Positions 42,220 to 51,642 of a stretch of 64,000 nucleotides of DNA are shown here, in pieces; the stretch's first letter is position 1, and the number at the start of each line of letters is the position of its first letter. The translations under genes were made by a program, and so were the position numbers. Origin of the DNA: Candidatus Thorarchaeota archaeon (GTDB lineage: Archaea; Asgardarchaeota; Thorarchaeia; Thorarchaeales; Thorarchaeaceae); assembly GCA_016933575.1 (NCBI GenBank), contig JAFGAR010000081.1, positions 186,001 to 250,000 of the forward strand, given 5' to 3'. The notes under the pieces are model-generated. The model was not told where the DNA came from, did not search any database, and saw nothing but the letters and a program-made list of their open reading frames with translations.

Positions 42220-43154
42220 TTCCTACGTTTTGGTACTGGTTCCTCCTCTTGAGTCTCAATTCGAGATCTATTGTCTCCAAGAGGTGGTGCCACTCGAGCA
42301 ATAATATCCCCCTCAAAAACATAGTTCATTCTGCTTAGAGACACAATGACACCATCAAATGGTGTTACGATTTCTATCTTATCTTGTATCGTGCCTATGA
42401 TACCACCACTCTGAATATTTTCACCTAGATTGACCTGTGGTATGAAGAAACCCTCTGTGTCAATATTGATGTGTTGCATTCTTCCTGATAGGGTAACTGA
42501 TGTTTCTATTCGCTCCCCTGAGATCATGTCCTTGAGCCGCATGAAGTTCAAGATTGCCTCTCGTACTTCTACTGCCGCCTGCGAGTCCACCTGGTCAATA
42601 TCACCCCTCATCTCAATTGAAACGACAGGAATACCCTCGTGGGCAGCCTCAGTGAGCAGAGAACCCCGCTGCCCCGAACATTGAACTGCATTTGGCAGGG
42701 CTATCTGCGAAGCCAGATTTCTCACATGAATATACTCTCGATGCATCGCTACAATATGGCTGATACAATTCTGCCAGCCTGTTCTCAAGTGTATGATATA
42801 GTCTGCCTGTGATGCTCTTCTCCAGATCTCCCATGCAGTGCGTTCTGTCACTGTTCCATGCTCATCTCCCGGAAAGACAGAATCCAAGTCTTTGGAGTCT
42901 AGGGGTGATACTTTTGCTCCAAGTCGAAAAGCTAGCGGATTGGCTACTGGCAAGATAGTCACCGAACCGTAAATCCTGTCCAAACCCTCAAGATGCTTCA
43001 ATATGAGATAACTTGCATAGACATCAGTAGCTGACCCACCATCCATGGCTGCGATGATTAAGAGGTTAGGTCTCTCTTCCCCAAATGAGTAAAAACCAAG
43101 GGTTGTTCCAGTCTTGGGATCGATGTCCACTGCATCAACTATGGATTTCACCAT
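42213..43154 (-). CDS. Succinylglutamate desuccinylase/aspartoacylase-like (M14) protein
   Basis: 313 aa of the AstE/AspA zinc-hydrolase family by layout: LLIIAAMDGGSATDVYASYL at the position of the H-G-x-E motif, VTILPVANPLAFRLGAK, YIIHLRTG (the D-L-H position), and IPVVSIEMRGD (the E of catalysis). The first zinc-binding H and E are not in place (MDGGS instead of HGxE), so zinc binding is doubtful. A beta-barrel, biotinyl-like end follows. It may be a non-hydrolytic family member. It pairs with the overlapping 148-aa gene. Confidence 0.72.
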   Translation of the reverse strand: MVKSIVDAVDIDPKTGTTLGFYSFGEERPNLLIIAAMDGGSATDVYASYLILKHLEGLDRIYGSVTILPVANPLAFRLGAKVSPLDSKDLDSVFPGDEHGTVTERTAWEIWRRASQADYIIHLRTGWQNCISHIVAMHREYIHVRNLASQIALPNAVQCSGQRGSLLTEAAHEGIPVVSIEMRGDIDQVDSQAAVEVREAILNFMRLKDMISGERIETSVTLSGRMQHINIDTEGFFIPQVNLGENIQSGGIIGTIQDKIEIVTPFDGVIVSLSRMNYVFEGDIIARVAPPLGDNRSRIETQEEEPVPKRRKW

Positions 43155-43245
43155 GACAAGACCTTCTATCGACTGATGAGCTATTTGGGTTCTGTGATAA
43201 TATGAAGCGGTGTATGACCTTCAATCGAGTTCCTTTCTATTGTGC

Positions 43246-43944
43246 CTAACAGTTGAAGAGGAACACATCTGTTTTGAAGTTCTTTTCTTTGAACGAGTCA
43301 TGTCTGCTGAGTGCAAATCTACTATTGAGCTGTCTATGAGACCTCTGAAAGATATCTTGATGTCCGCACATCTCAGGATTCCCAATCCATGCTAAGGGAA
43401 TTCCCGATACAGCGATTTCAATGCCAGTCATGGATAGATATGGTTCCCAACTCAGCACGATGAATGAAGGATTGTATTTCCTTATTGCTTCTAGAGCATC
43501 AAGTGTCTCTATCCACTTTGGATAGGCAATACTATACCTACCATCTTTTGCATCCGTTGCAATGACTCTTGTATGGACCTGTGTCTGGAGAAACTCCGTG
43601 AATCTTCCATCACCACTCATCACTTCGAGGATGGTGCCCTCTTTCTCTTTTCTCAGTACATGGTTGATAACAGACACAAGTTCATCAATGAACTCCTTGC
43701 TATATATCTGGAAGAACCAGCGTCCCGCGCAATTAGACCCATTACAATATGATTTGACATCTCCATTTTCTTCGAGCTTCTCGAGGAACGTAAGAACGTC
43801 GCTATAGGGAAGCAAGGTCTCATGGATGTCTGCATATTCATTGTCGGGACACATAGGCACCAAGACCACAATCCAAGGTTGAGAACGAAATATCCCGTTC
43901 AAAATGGTTTCGAACTGAGCTAAAAATGCTCTTGGTATAGCCAA
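43246..43944 (-). CDS. Methyltransferase-like protein
   Basis: 232 aa. Residues about 105-160 show a class I SAM-binding pattern: GTILEVMSGDGRFTEFLQTQ, then TRVIATDAKDGRYS, then FIVLSWEPYLSM. The N-terminal 90 residues form a separate helical part with two cysteines (YCNGSNCAGRW). It is a probable small-molecule or protein methyltransferase; the substrate is unknown. It is divergent from leuS. Confidence 0.6.
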   Translation of the reverse strand: MAIPRAFLAQFETILNGIFRSQPWIVVLVPMCPDNEYADIHETLLPYSDVLTFLEKLEENGDVKSYCNGSNCAGRWFFQIYSKEFIDELVSVINHVLRKEKEGTILEVMSGDGRFTEFLQTQVHTRVIATDAKDGRYSIAYPKWIETLDALEAIRKYNPSFIVLSWEPYLSMTGIEIAVSGIPLAWIGNPEMCGHQDIFQRSHRQLNSRFALSRHDSFKEKNFKTDVFLFNC

Positions 43945-44114
43945 TTCCAGCTAACCATAGCTCTAATAAGCAACCTTAGCCATTCCACACGAAGAGAGTG
44001 AAGCAGGATGGATTGCGTTCTCGATAACTGATGTACCCTCCTTTTGCGAGTCCTTTATAGCGGATACCATCTTGAACTCTTCTAATCCTTCAGTATCAAC
44101 AGAGGTTACTGTAC

Positions 44115-47018
44115 ATGAGTGAATTTGCTAAGATTGAGAAGAAATGGCAGAAGCGTTGGGCAAAGGACAAGATCTTCGAAGCTGATCCAGATCCCAAGCG
44201 GAAGAAGTTCTTCTTGACTGTGCCCTATCCTTATGTTAACGGAGCATTGCATATTGGTCATGGTCGGACATACACCATTGGCGACCTGATAGCTCGATAC
44301 AAACGTATGCAGGGTTTCAATGTTCTATTTCCAATGGCTTCGCATATGACAGGAACCCCAGTCCAAGGTATGGTAGACCGCGTTCTAGCTGGTGACCCTG
44401 ACGCAATAGAGATGTACAAACGCGATTTGCGTCTCTACTTCGATACTGAGGAAAAGGCTGATGCGCAGTTAGCCAAATTCAAGGATGCTGCTACGACTGC
44501 CGCATTTTTTGCCAAGGTAATCTCACAAGATTTTGATGCTCTAGGATATAGTATTGATTGGCGTCGAAGATTTACCACCGGAGATGCTACCTATAACAAG
44601 TTCATAGAATGGCAATATCACAAATTTATGAAAAAAGGATACGTGAAACAAGGTGACTACCCACTCCTATACTGCCCGAAGGATGCAAATCCTGTTGGCG
44701 AAGATGATCTATTGGAGGGTGGTTCTGCAAAGATCAAGGAGTTCACTGCAATCAAATGGCCCTTCAAGGATGGTTACCTAGTAGCTGCTACATTGCGTCC
44801 GGAGACCATCTTTGGAGTGACCAACATGTGGATCAATCCCAAAGCGAAGTACGTCTTGGCATTGGTAGATGGTGAGAAATGGATTATCTCTAAGGCGGCT
44901 GTTGAGAAACTCAAATTGCAGGCCAAGAACGTCGAAGTGTTGGAAACATTTCCTGGGTCTAAGATTATTGGAGAGAACTTCCGAGCAATTCATGATGACC
45001 ACGAGATTCCAATCCTACCTGCAGCCTTCGTAAACCCACACAATGCTACTGGAGTAGTGTACTCTGTTCCTGGACATGCTCCCTTCGACTATATTGCTCT
45101 GAGAGACCTATGGGAGGATCCATCCGGTCTTGAGCAGTATGGAATCTCAGCTGAGGATGTACGGAATATCAAGATTATTGGCATGATTGATATGAAAGGC
45201 TACAGCGAATACCCTGCTAAAGATGCTGTAGAGCGTAGAGGTATCAAATCTCAGAGTGAGGGTGAGAAACTGGAGGCCGCGACTCAAGAGATCTACAAGG
45301 CTGAATTTTATGATGGTGTCATGAAAGACAACTGTGCCCAGTTCTCGGGTCGAATGATCAAAGATGTCAAAGATGATGTTGTGTCCTGGATGAAATCGAT
45401 TAATCGGTCAGATGTCATCTATGAGCCAGATCAACGACCAGTTATCTGTAGATGTGGGACAGAGGTTGAGGTCGGAGTTTTTGCAGGGCAGTGGTTCTTG
45501 GACTACCAGAGTCCTGGGTGGAAAGAATCCGCTTGGAACGCCCTGAATGAAATGAAGATAGTTCCTGACATCTTTCGGAATCTCTTCGAGGCAACTTTTG
45601 AATGGTTGGGACAACGTCCCTGCGCTCGGAAAAGAGGTATTGGAACACGATTACCCTTTGACCCTGATTGGATAATCGAGTCTCTATCAGACTCAACTAT
45701 CTACATGGCATTCTATACTATTGCACATTACATCCGAATGAATAAACTGAAGCCAGAACAATTGAATTTGGACTTCTTTGACTATGTATTCCTAGGAAAA
45801 GGAATCCCTGCAAAGGTGACACAGACCACAGGTATTGATAGCGCTCTATTGAAGATCATGCGTGAAGAGTTCATGTACTGGTATCCAAACGATCAACGTC
45901 ATACTGCGCCTTCACACATATCGAATCACCTGAGCTTTGCCATCTTCCATCATGTTTCGATCTTCCCTGAGAAATACTGGATACAGATGATAAGTATCAG
46001 TGAACATATGAATATGGAAGGGAAGAAGATGAGTAAGAGCAAGGGAAATGTCATTCCTTTGGTGGAGATTCCCGATAAGTATGGTGCAGACATCTTTCGT
46101 ATCTATGTGATTTCAGCAGCAGAACCAGGAACCGTTATGGACTGGAGAGAGAAAGATGTGCCAGCCATGAGAAACCGAGTGCGTCAATTCATCGATATCG
46201 TCTCCAAATATAGCAAATATCCTCCTCAGGTTCCTGCAAAGAAAGACAGACCCACTATGGTCACACAATGGATCTTGTCTAGGGTCAATTCTCTGGTTGC
46301 TGAATGTACTGACATGATTGAGAACTTCAAGCTCAGAGATTATGCAATCCATGCCTCATTAGAGATGGTCCGTGTAGTGAATCATTACCTGAACAGAACG
46401 GGCGTTCCCACGGATGAGCGTAATAGTACAATGGCCTACATCTGTGACATATGGGTTAGAATGATTGCTCCACTAACGCCTCATATCTGCGAAGAACTAT
46501 GGTCGAAGATGGGACATGATACATATGTCTCTCTCAGCACATGGCCAAGACCTGACAAAAAACTGATTGACAGAAACGCTGAGATGGCGCATGAAGTTGT
46601 AGAATCTACAATCAAGGACATACGTGAGATTCGTAAATTGCTCAAAGGCAAGAAGGCGACCAAAGCTCATGTCTATGTTGCCCCTGAGTGGATGTTCAAG
46701 GCAATGAATAGCATTCGAGAGGCGAAGGTCCCAACTATTGTTGGTGATATCATGAAGCATCTCATGTCCAATGAGGACTTCAGAAAACATGGTAAAGATG
46801 TCAAGAACATAGTCGACCGTATCGCAAAAGAAAATGGTCTTTGGGACCACTCAGCTAGTTCCAGGACTGAGATGGCAGCCCTGATCGACTCAGCGAGCCA
46901 CATTGGCTCAGAATTGAAACTAGAGGTGGTTGTTCATAGTTCTGAGAATCCCACGTACGATCCCCAGAACAAAGCACGATTTGCTTTGCCTGGACGTGTT
47001 TCACTCTTCTTAGAATAA
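44115..47018 (+). CDS. leuS: Leucyl-tRNA synthetase, archaeal type
   Basis: LeuRS (967 aa) charges tRNA-Leu. Class I signatures: HIGH at 46-49 (GALHIGHGRTYT) and KMSKS at 638-642. The CP1 editing domain lies between (ATLRPETIFGVTNMWINPKA, about 235-254, with the TRPET-like LRPET). The C-terminal anticodon domain and archaeal extension follow. The length fits archaeal, not bacterial, LeuRS. A TATA-like CTTTATAG at about 44048 precedes it. Confidence 0.96.
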   Translation: MSEFAKIEKKWQKRWAKDKIFEADPDPKRKKFFLTVPYPYVNGALHIGHGRTYTIGDLIARYKRMQGFNVLFPMASHMTGTPVQGMVDRVLAGDPDAIEMYKRDLRLYFDTEEKADAQLAKFKDAATTAAFFAKVISQDFDALGYSIDWRRRFTTGDATYNKFIEWQYHKFMKKGYVKQGDYPLLYCPKDANPVGEDDLLEGGSAKIKEFTAIKWPFKDGYLVAATLRPETIFGVTNMWINPKAKYVLALVDGEKWIISKAAVEKLKLQAKNVEVLETFPGSKIIGENFRAIHDDHEIPILPAAFVNPHNATGVVYSVPGHAPFDYIALRDLWEDPSGLEQYGISAEDVRNIKIIGMIDMKGYSEYPAKDAVERRGIKSQSEGEKLEAATQEIYKAEFYDGVMKDNCAQFSGRMIKDVKDDVVSWMKSINRSDVIYEPDQRPVICRCGTEVEVGVFAGQWFLDYQSPGWKESAWNALNEMKIVPDIFRNLFEATFEWLGQRPCARKRGIGTRLPFDPDWIIESLSDSTIYMAFYTIAHYIRMNKLKPEQLNLDFFDYVFLGKGIPAKVTQTTGIDSALLKIMREEFMYWYPNDQRHTAPSHISNHLSFAIFHHVSIFPEKYWIQMISISEHMNMEGKKMSKSKGNVIPLVEIPDKYGADIFRIYVISAAEPGTVMDWREKDVPAMRNRVRQFIDIVSKYSKYPPQVPAKKDRPTMVTQWILSRVNSLVAECTDMIENFKLRDYAIHASLEMVRVVNHYLNRTGVPTDERNSTMAYICDIWVRMIAPLTPHICEELWSKMGHDTYVSLSTWPRPDKKLIDRNAEMAHEVVESTIKDIREIRKLLKGKKATKAHVYVAPEWMFKAMNSIREAKVPTIVGDIMKHLMSNEDFRKHGKDVKNIVDRIAKENGLWDHSASSRTEMAALIDSASHIGSELKLEVVVHSSENPTYDPQNKARFALPGRVSLFLE

Positions 47019-47020
47019 TC

Positions 47021-47045
47021 GGGAGGTCTTCCTCCCTTCCTGTTT
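47021..47045 (+). terminator. Hairpin plus T-rich run after leuS
   Basis: GGGAGG and CCTCCC form a perfect 6-bp stem with a TCTT loop, 2 nt after the leuS stop, followed by TTCCTGTTTCTATT. Archaeal termination mainly needs T-rich runs, so the run is the likelier active part. Confidence 0.5.
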
Positions 47046-47197
47046 CTATTCAGGAAAAAAGTGCTATCACTGTAGACTATAGATATGCTAAATATTGCTG
47101 ACCTATTACGCAAAAAGAAACTAATATACGCTATTGATTTATATTAGGTTCAAGACGGTCTGATACTTAGATTTGATACGCAAGACCAAATCCCATA

Positions 47198-48502
47198 TTG
47201 GTGAGAAAGATGCAAGACCTACACCTCGTGTTAGACTATGTCATGGCAGTTGCTTTTATTACGTTCTATGGCACAGTCACATGGAGTCTCTTTAGATACT
47301 CCACGCGTAAGATGTATAGGTATTGGGCTTTGGGTTGGGTAGTTTACACTATTGGAGCATTTGTAGGTGTCATTATATCGTCAGATATTCTAGTTATTAC
47401 CGACGTTTTTCCACTTGCTGCAATGTATTGTGGCGGAACTCTAATTGTAGATGGAAGTCTAGGAAAACAATTTACGAGAAAAAGAAGTATAATGTACATT
47501 CTCGGCGTAGCTATACTTCATAGCCTATTGATCATAGGACTCTTTTTCTCATGGCCATTCTATCTTGTTTTCATTCCGCTAGGTCTACAACTGATCAATG
47601 TATGTTTCCGATCTGCAAAGACAGTATACGAAATTGAGGAGCCAGTTGGACAGCCAAAATATTGGTTAATGATCGGCCTGGCCACATGGGGCATTTCATG
47701 GATACTCTTTCCCATTGTCGCAATAATTCCTGAGTTCTATCTTGTGTTCATGGTCATCCAAGCTGTTGGTGTACTTGTATCAGGCGCATCCATGTTGACG
47801 CTGTTTATGAGAACCGTGACATTGGATCTTGAAAGACAACACAGAGTTACTCAAATCATATCTGGACTTGTTCAACATGATATACGAAATTACATTCAAG
47901 TTGCAAAACTCTCTCTGGAACTCATTGATAATCTAGGGATCTCGAATGACCATTGGATAGATGTTGCCTCAGATGCTTTAGATGGCGCAAAGGACTTTGT
48001 TGAAGAGATGCGTAGGATGACCTATATGCTTGCTCGTGAAAAGATCAGATCAGAACCAGTTGTCCTACTAGATGTAATTCAATCTGTAGGGAGTAGGGTG
48101 GTATCCGAGTATTCTCTGAACCCCGATCAAATTAGAGTTCAGGTATCAGAGGACACTAAAGTCCTTACCTGTCCCCTAGCCAAGGAACTCCTTTGGAATA
48201 TTTTTGATAATGCTTTCAAACACAAGAGCGATATCCTGATTGTTAATCAGAGATTCAGAGATAATTCGAGTGTAGATATAGAGATAATCGATCACGGCGG
48301 AGGACTACCAGATGATATGAAGAACTATCTGAATGATCCAATCTCTTTTTCAGAACAGACTGCACCCGGATTGGGTCTCGGAGTCCTACTTATTCAGGGA
48401 TTATCAGCCATGTGTGGAGCTCGAATCCATGTCGAGGATGCAATTGAAGGTTCAATGGTCATTGGAACCAGATATTCATTGACTTTTCGCATAGCCAAGT
48501 AA
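47198..48502 (+). CDS. Membrane sensor histidine kinase
   Basis: 434 aa. The N-terminal 210 residues hold about seven membrane helices. The dimerisation helix carries the phospho-acceptor His in VQHDIRNYIQVAKLSLELID. The ATPase end has the N box (ELLWNIFDNAFKHK), DHGGGLPDD, and TAPGLGLGVLLIQGLSAMCG. There is no receiver domain and no response regulator is adjacent, so it is an orphan. The 7-helix part resembles no sensor I can name. A TATA-like TTTATATT at about 47135 precedes it. It ends exactly where mvhA ends on the other strand. Confidence 0.88.
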   Translation: MVRKMQDLHLVLDYVMAVAFITFYGTVTWSLFRYSTRKMYRYWALGWVVYTIGAFVGVIISSDILVITDVFPLAAMYCGGTLIVDGSLGKQFTRKRSIMYILGVAILHSLLIIGLFFSWPFYLVFIPLGLQLINVCFRSAKTVYEIEEPVGQPKYWLMIGLATWGISWILFPIVAIIPEFYLVFMVIQAVGVLVSGASMLTLFMRTVTLDLERQHRVTQIISGLVQHDIRNYIQVAKLSLELIDNLGISNDHWIDVASDALDGAKDFVEEMRRMTYMLAREKIRSEPVVLLDVIQSVGSRVVSEYSLNPDQIRVQVSEDTKVLTCPLAKELLWNIFDNAFKHKSDILIVNQRFRDNSSVDIEIIDHGGGLPDDMKNYLNDPISFSEQTAPGLGLGVLLIQGLSAMCGARIHVEDAIEGSMVIGTRYSLTFRIAK

Positions 48503-49819
48503 TCACTTGATTATTGGATCCGGCAATTTTAGGCTCTCATGTGCCTTCTTCTCAAAGATCTGTTTGGCAGCATCCATTAGACTCTTCTCAATACCCGCAA
48601 TATTGTTGTTTGTGGCAACGACCATGTTGACCTTGGTGATGATGCCTCTCTCATCGGTCCAGTAATGATGGAGCAAAGTACCTCTTGGAGCTTCAACACA
48701 ACCGACGCCATCGCCCTTCTTTGGTTGCACATCCGAGAGCTTCACATCAGTACTCACAATGTCTGGATCCTTCAGGAGTCCTTCAATCTCTTCCACAGCC
48801 TGAACAATCTCGATAACACGTGCCCAGTGATAGGCAAAGGTCGCATGAATGGGTCGACCCAATGCATCTCGCATCTCTTGAAGTGCTTCTTGAGCGATAG
48901 GTGTAGCCATCTTATCTGCAACATTGACTCTGGCTAGTGAGTTTGCTCGCCAGATTCCGTCTGGGTATCCTACAGGCAAGTAATAGATATGAGTTGCATA
49001 GCTATGATTGGACACATACTCTCCATAGTACTTACGATAGTCCTTCGGTTTGAAGTCCTCAACAATCTTGCCATCAGGATCCATCACTCTTAGGTTTCCA
49101 TCATAGATCTCTAGGTTCCCTTTGTTGTGCATCCCCAGATAGTATGTCGGAGTGACTGCCAGTTTTGTAATCGGGTCCCAGTAGTCTTCAACCACCTTCT
49201 TTGCAAGGGCAACAGTTTCCATTGTCTGTTCCTTTGCTTTTTCTACACGTTTGAGGAAGAGATCACGCTTTTCTTCAGAGAACGGGTTCAACATTCCTCC
49301 TGGTGTCGAGGTCACTGGATGGATTGCTTTTCCTCCCACTGCAGCAGCCAGATCCTGACCGAACTGCATTACTTCTAGGGCCATCTTACCAACATCTGGT
49401 AGTGCTTTGATGATAGCCACCACGTTGCGGAGAGCAGGGTCTCCAAGGGGTCCAGCGAGAAAGTCCGGAGCTGCTAGGGCAAAGAAATGTAATGCATGAC
49501 TGCTAAACTGCTTCGCATTGATCAGAAGTCTTCTGAGCTTCACAGCTGCTGGCGGCGGAGTCACATTCCACGCTGCTTCCACTGCCTTTGTTGCAGCTAG
49601 ATGGTGTGGTTCTGGGCAGATACCACAGATGCGGGGCGCGATTCGCGGAGCCTCTTCAGCAAAGCGTCCCTCTAGGAACTTCTCGAAGAATCGTGTAGAG
49701 GAAACATTGAACTGAACATCTTTTACCTTACCCGTCTTGGTGAGTTTGATTGTGAGTTCTCCATGCCCCTCAAGTCTTGTCACGGGGGCGATTCTAATGG
49801 TCTTCTCATCATTACTCAT
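48503..49819 (-). CDS. mvhA: Mvh-type [NiFe] hydrogenase large subunit, lacking the second CxxC
   Basis: 438 aa, the large subunit of group 3c hydrogenases. The first NiFe motif is present (PRICGICPEPHHLAATKAVE, about residues 62-81). The region VNMVVATNNNIAGIEKSLMD is typical of MvhA. The protein then ends KLPDPIIK at a TGA stop. The expected LLNxVEMxxRxYDPCxxC end with the second cysteine pair is absent. In the VhuA of some methanogens that end is on a separate selenopeptide, VhuU. Reading past the TGA gives only LLGYAKSQ and a stop. The start overlaps the mvhG stop by 4 nt. Confidence 0.9.
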   Translation of the reverse strand: MSNDEKTIRIAPVTRLEGHGELTIKLTKTGKVKDVQFNVSSTRFFEKFLEGRFAEEAPRIAPRICGICPEPHHLAATKAVEAAWNVTPPPAAVKLRRLLINAKQFSSHALHFFALAAPDFLAGPLGDPALRNVVAIIKALPDVGKMALEVMQFGQDLAAAVGGKAIHPVTSTPGGMLNPFSEEKRDLFLKRVEKAKEQTMETVALAKKVVEDYWDPITKLAVTPTYYLGMHNKGNLEIYDGNLRVMDPDGKIVEDFKPKDYRKYYGEYVSNHSYATHIYYLPVGYPDGIWRANSLARVNVADKMATPIAQEALQEMRDALGRPIHATFAYHWARVIEIVQAVEEIEGLLKDPDIVSTDVKLSDVQPKKGDGVGCVEAPRGTLLHHYWTDERGIITKVNMVVATNNNIAGIEKSLMDAAKQIFEKKAHESLKLPDPIIK

Positions 49820-50730
49820 TTCTTCTTCTCACTCCTCTGTTTCTGCCGAATCTTCGAGAGGTATGAAGCCGCATAATCTGTGAAATAGAAGGATCCTAAC
49901 GGGTCTGGGAATGACTTCTCAAGTTGTTCAGGCGTCATGTCAGCAATGGCACCTAGTGCTGAGATGATCTTTGCACCGTGGTCTGCAATACCCGGTGGGG
50001 GTCCAAAGCATCCCTTGCATGGAGTATTCACTGTGGGGCACTGCGCTCCACAGAGCCCAATTGTCGCAAATCCAAGGCAGAGGTATCCCTGGTCAAGAAG
50101 GCAGAGATTGGGATCGATATGACCCTCGTGCGCTCTATGGAATTGCTTGATGTTCTTCTCTTTTCGCTCCTTAGGACACTGGTCACAGACCGTCTTATTG
50201 GGCAGGTCATAGGGTTTTCCTGTAATGAGAGCAGTGAGCGCTTCAGCTGTGTTATCAGGAGTTGGCGGACATCCGGGGAGAATGACTTCGAAAGGTACAA
50301 TGGATGGATTTGGAACGATTTGCTCAGTGAATCCTGGAAGGTTTTCCGTAGGAATTCGAGAGTCAGTGATCGTATCCGCCAAGAGGAACTTTCTCTCAAG
50401 CAGATCCTCAAGGTCCCATTGGTTTCCAAGACCCTGTACTCCACCATAGGCTGAGCATGAGCCCCAGGCCACAAGCACCTTGCTCTTCTCTCTCATCACC
50501 TTGAGGAGATGTTCATCTTCCTTTGTCCGACAGCTCCCTTCAACAAAACCAAAGTGAATGGAGTCCTTTGGCATGCTTTCTAGGTCTGCAAGTTTGTAGT
50601 CTACCACTGCTGGCCAATAGACAATCTCCAGCTGCGGCAGTACATCAAGAAGCCTGAGATGTAAGTCGACAAGGGACTGGTCGCACCCCCAGCAGGAACT
50701 GAGCTGTGCTAGTGCTATTCGCTTGACCAT
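49816..50730 (-). CDS. mvhG: Mvh-type hydrogenase small subunit
   Basis: 304 aa, the iron-sulfur small subunit. Cluster ligands: LSSCWGCDQSLVDLHL near the N-terminus, VEGSCRTKEDE and AWGSCSAYGG, VILPGCPPTPD, then VCDQCPKERKEK, GLCGAQCPTVNTPCKGC near the end. These give three [4Fe-4S] clusters. It is the partner of MvhA and sits between MvhD and MvhA with 2-4 nt spacing. The usual MvhB polyferredoxin is not present. Confidence 0.94.
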   Translation of the reverse strand: MVKRIALAQLSSCWGCDQSLVDLHLRLLDVLPQLEIVYWPAVVDYKLADLESMPKDSIHFGFVEGSCRTKEDEHLLKVMREKSKVLVAWGSCSAYGGVQGLGNQWDLEDLLERKFLLADTITDSRIPTENLPGFTEQIVPNPSIVPFEVILPGCPPTPDNTAEALTALITGKPYDLPNKTVCDQCPKERKEKNIKQFHRAHEGHIDPNLCLLDQGYLCLGFATIGLCGAQCPTVNTPCKGCFGPPPGIADHGAKIISALGAIADMTPEQLEKSFPDPLGSFYFTDYAASYLSKIRQKQRSEKKK

Positions 50731-50732
50731 GA

Positions 50733-51287
50733 TCAGGCACCTCTTGTCACGGGATTTGGACCAAGTTTCTTTACTCTCTCTACCATCTTGGTGATTCCTC
50801 GGGCGAAGACATCACCCTCTGCTGCAGAGGCCCACTGTAGGTGGACTCTCTCTGGCTCAAAACCCGCCTCAGCAAGAAGACTCTTCAATAGCACAAACCT
50901 CGAGCGTAATTTCAGGTTTCCGGATGTATAGTGGCAATCTCCCGGATGACATCCTGAGATGAGCACTCCGTCGGCTCCCTGGTAGAGGGCTTTTAGAATG
51001 AAGGAGATATCGATTCTTCCCGTGCAATTTACTCTAATAATGCGCACATTCGGAGGCATCTGCATTCGGCTTGTCCCTGCGAGGTCTGCCCCGGCATACG
51101 AGCACCAGTTACAGCAGAACGCCACAATCCTGGGTTCAAAGCCTTTCTTTTTGCTCTTAGACTTGGTCTTTGCAGGAGCTGTTGATTTCGGAGTTATTGT
51201 GGTCAAACATGGACCTCCGTTGAATGACTCGGCCTCATACTCCACCGCTATTAAGCTTCCTGCTTCGGGTTCAGAGAAAATCTTCAT
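50733..51287 (-). CDS. mvhD: Mvh-type hydrogenase delta subunit
   Basis: 184 aa from ATG 51287. The MvhD body shows AFCCNWCSYAGADLAGTSRM, RIIRVNCTGRIDISFILKAL and ISGCHPGDCHYTSGNLKLR, the [2Fe-2S] and electron-transfer features that link hydrogenase to HdrA. The first 45 residues are extra and end in a Lys-rich linker. No good ribosome site lies before this ATG. The frame stays open upstream to an in-frame TAA and would add GRIFTYCCKECHSSV with three cysteines; no accepted start codon lies there. The true start is therefore unsure. Confidence 0.9.
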   Translation of the reverse strand: MKIFSEPEAGSLIAVEYEAESFNGGPCLTTITPKSTAPAKTKSKSKKKGFEPRIVAFCCNWCSYAGADLAGTSRMQMPPNVRIIRVNCTGRIDISFILKALYQGADGVLISGCHPGDCHYTSGNLKLRSRFVLLKSLLAEAGFEPERVHLQWASAAEGDVFARGITKMVERVKKLGPNPVTRGA

Positions 51288-51394
51288 TACAGAGGAATGG
51301 CATTCCTTGCAGCAATAAGTGAATATTCGCCCTTAGGGAACATTTATGAAACACTTAGTATTGCAAGAAGTCCATAACCATAGGTGGGTTGTCA

Positions 51395-51631
51395 GTGATC
51401 ATCGCATTCATTATGGCAAAAGTCGAGTCGACAAAGTCACGAAGCATTCTTGAAGAGATACGACATCTGGAAGAAGTTGAGGAAGCATACCTCATCTACG
51501 GAGCTTATGACCTTCTCATCAAGTGTGTGTTCAAGACACCAGAGGCTTTGAGTTCCTTCGTTGTTAATGAACTCCGCAAGGTGGATGGTATCAAGGACAC
51601 AATAACGAACGTGTGCGCATCCTGCGACTAG
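51395..51631 (+). CDS. Lrp/AsnC-type ligand-binding domain protein
   Basis: 78 aa from GTG 51395 (AGGTGGG 6 nt upstream; a TTG two codons earlier is possible). It is a stand-alone RAM domain: IIAFIMAKVESTKSRSILEE, then VEEAYLIYGAYDLLIKCVFK, then LSSFVVNELRKVDGIKDTIT. Without an HTH it cannot bind DNA itself; it may pair with full-length Lrp proteins or be an enzyme regulator. It is divergent from the hydrogenase operon, so a role in its control is possible. Confidence 0.82.
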   Translation: MIIAFIMAKVESTKSRSILEEIRHLEEVEEAYLIYGAYDLLIKCVFKTPEALSSFVVNELRKVDGIKDTITNVCASCD

Positions 51632-51642
51632 AGGGTCGAACA

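Noticed and set aside
48476..48505. TGA stop of mvhA as a possible selenocysteine codon
   Set aside because: Reading through gives only LLGYAKSQ and another stop. It lacks the DPCxxC context, and the following bases are the end of the converging histidine kinase gene.
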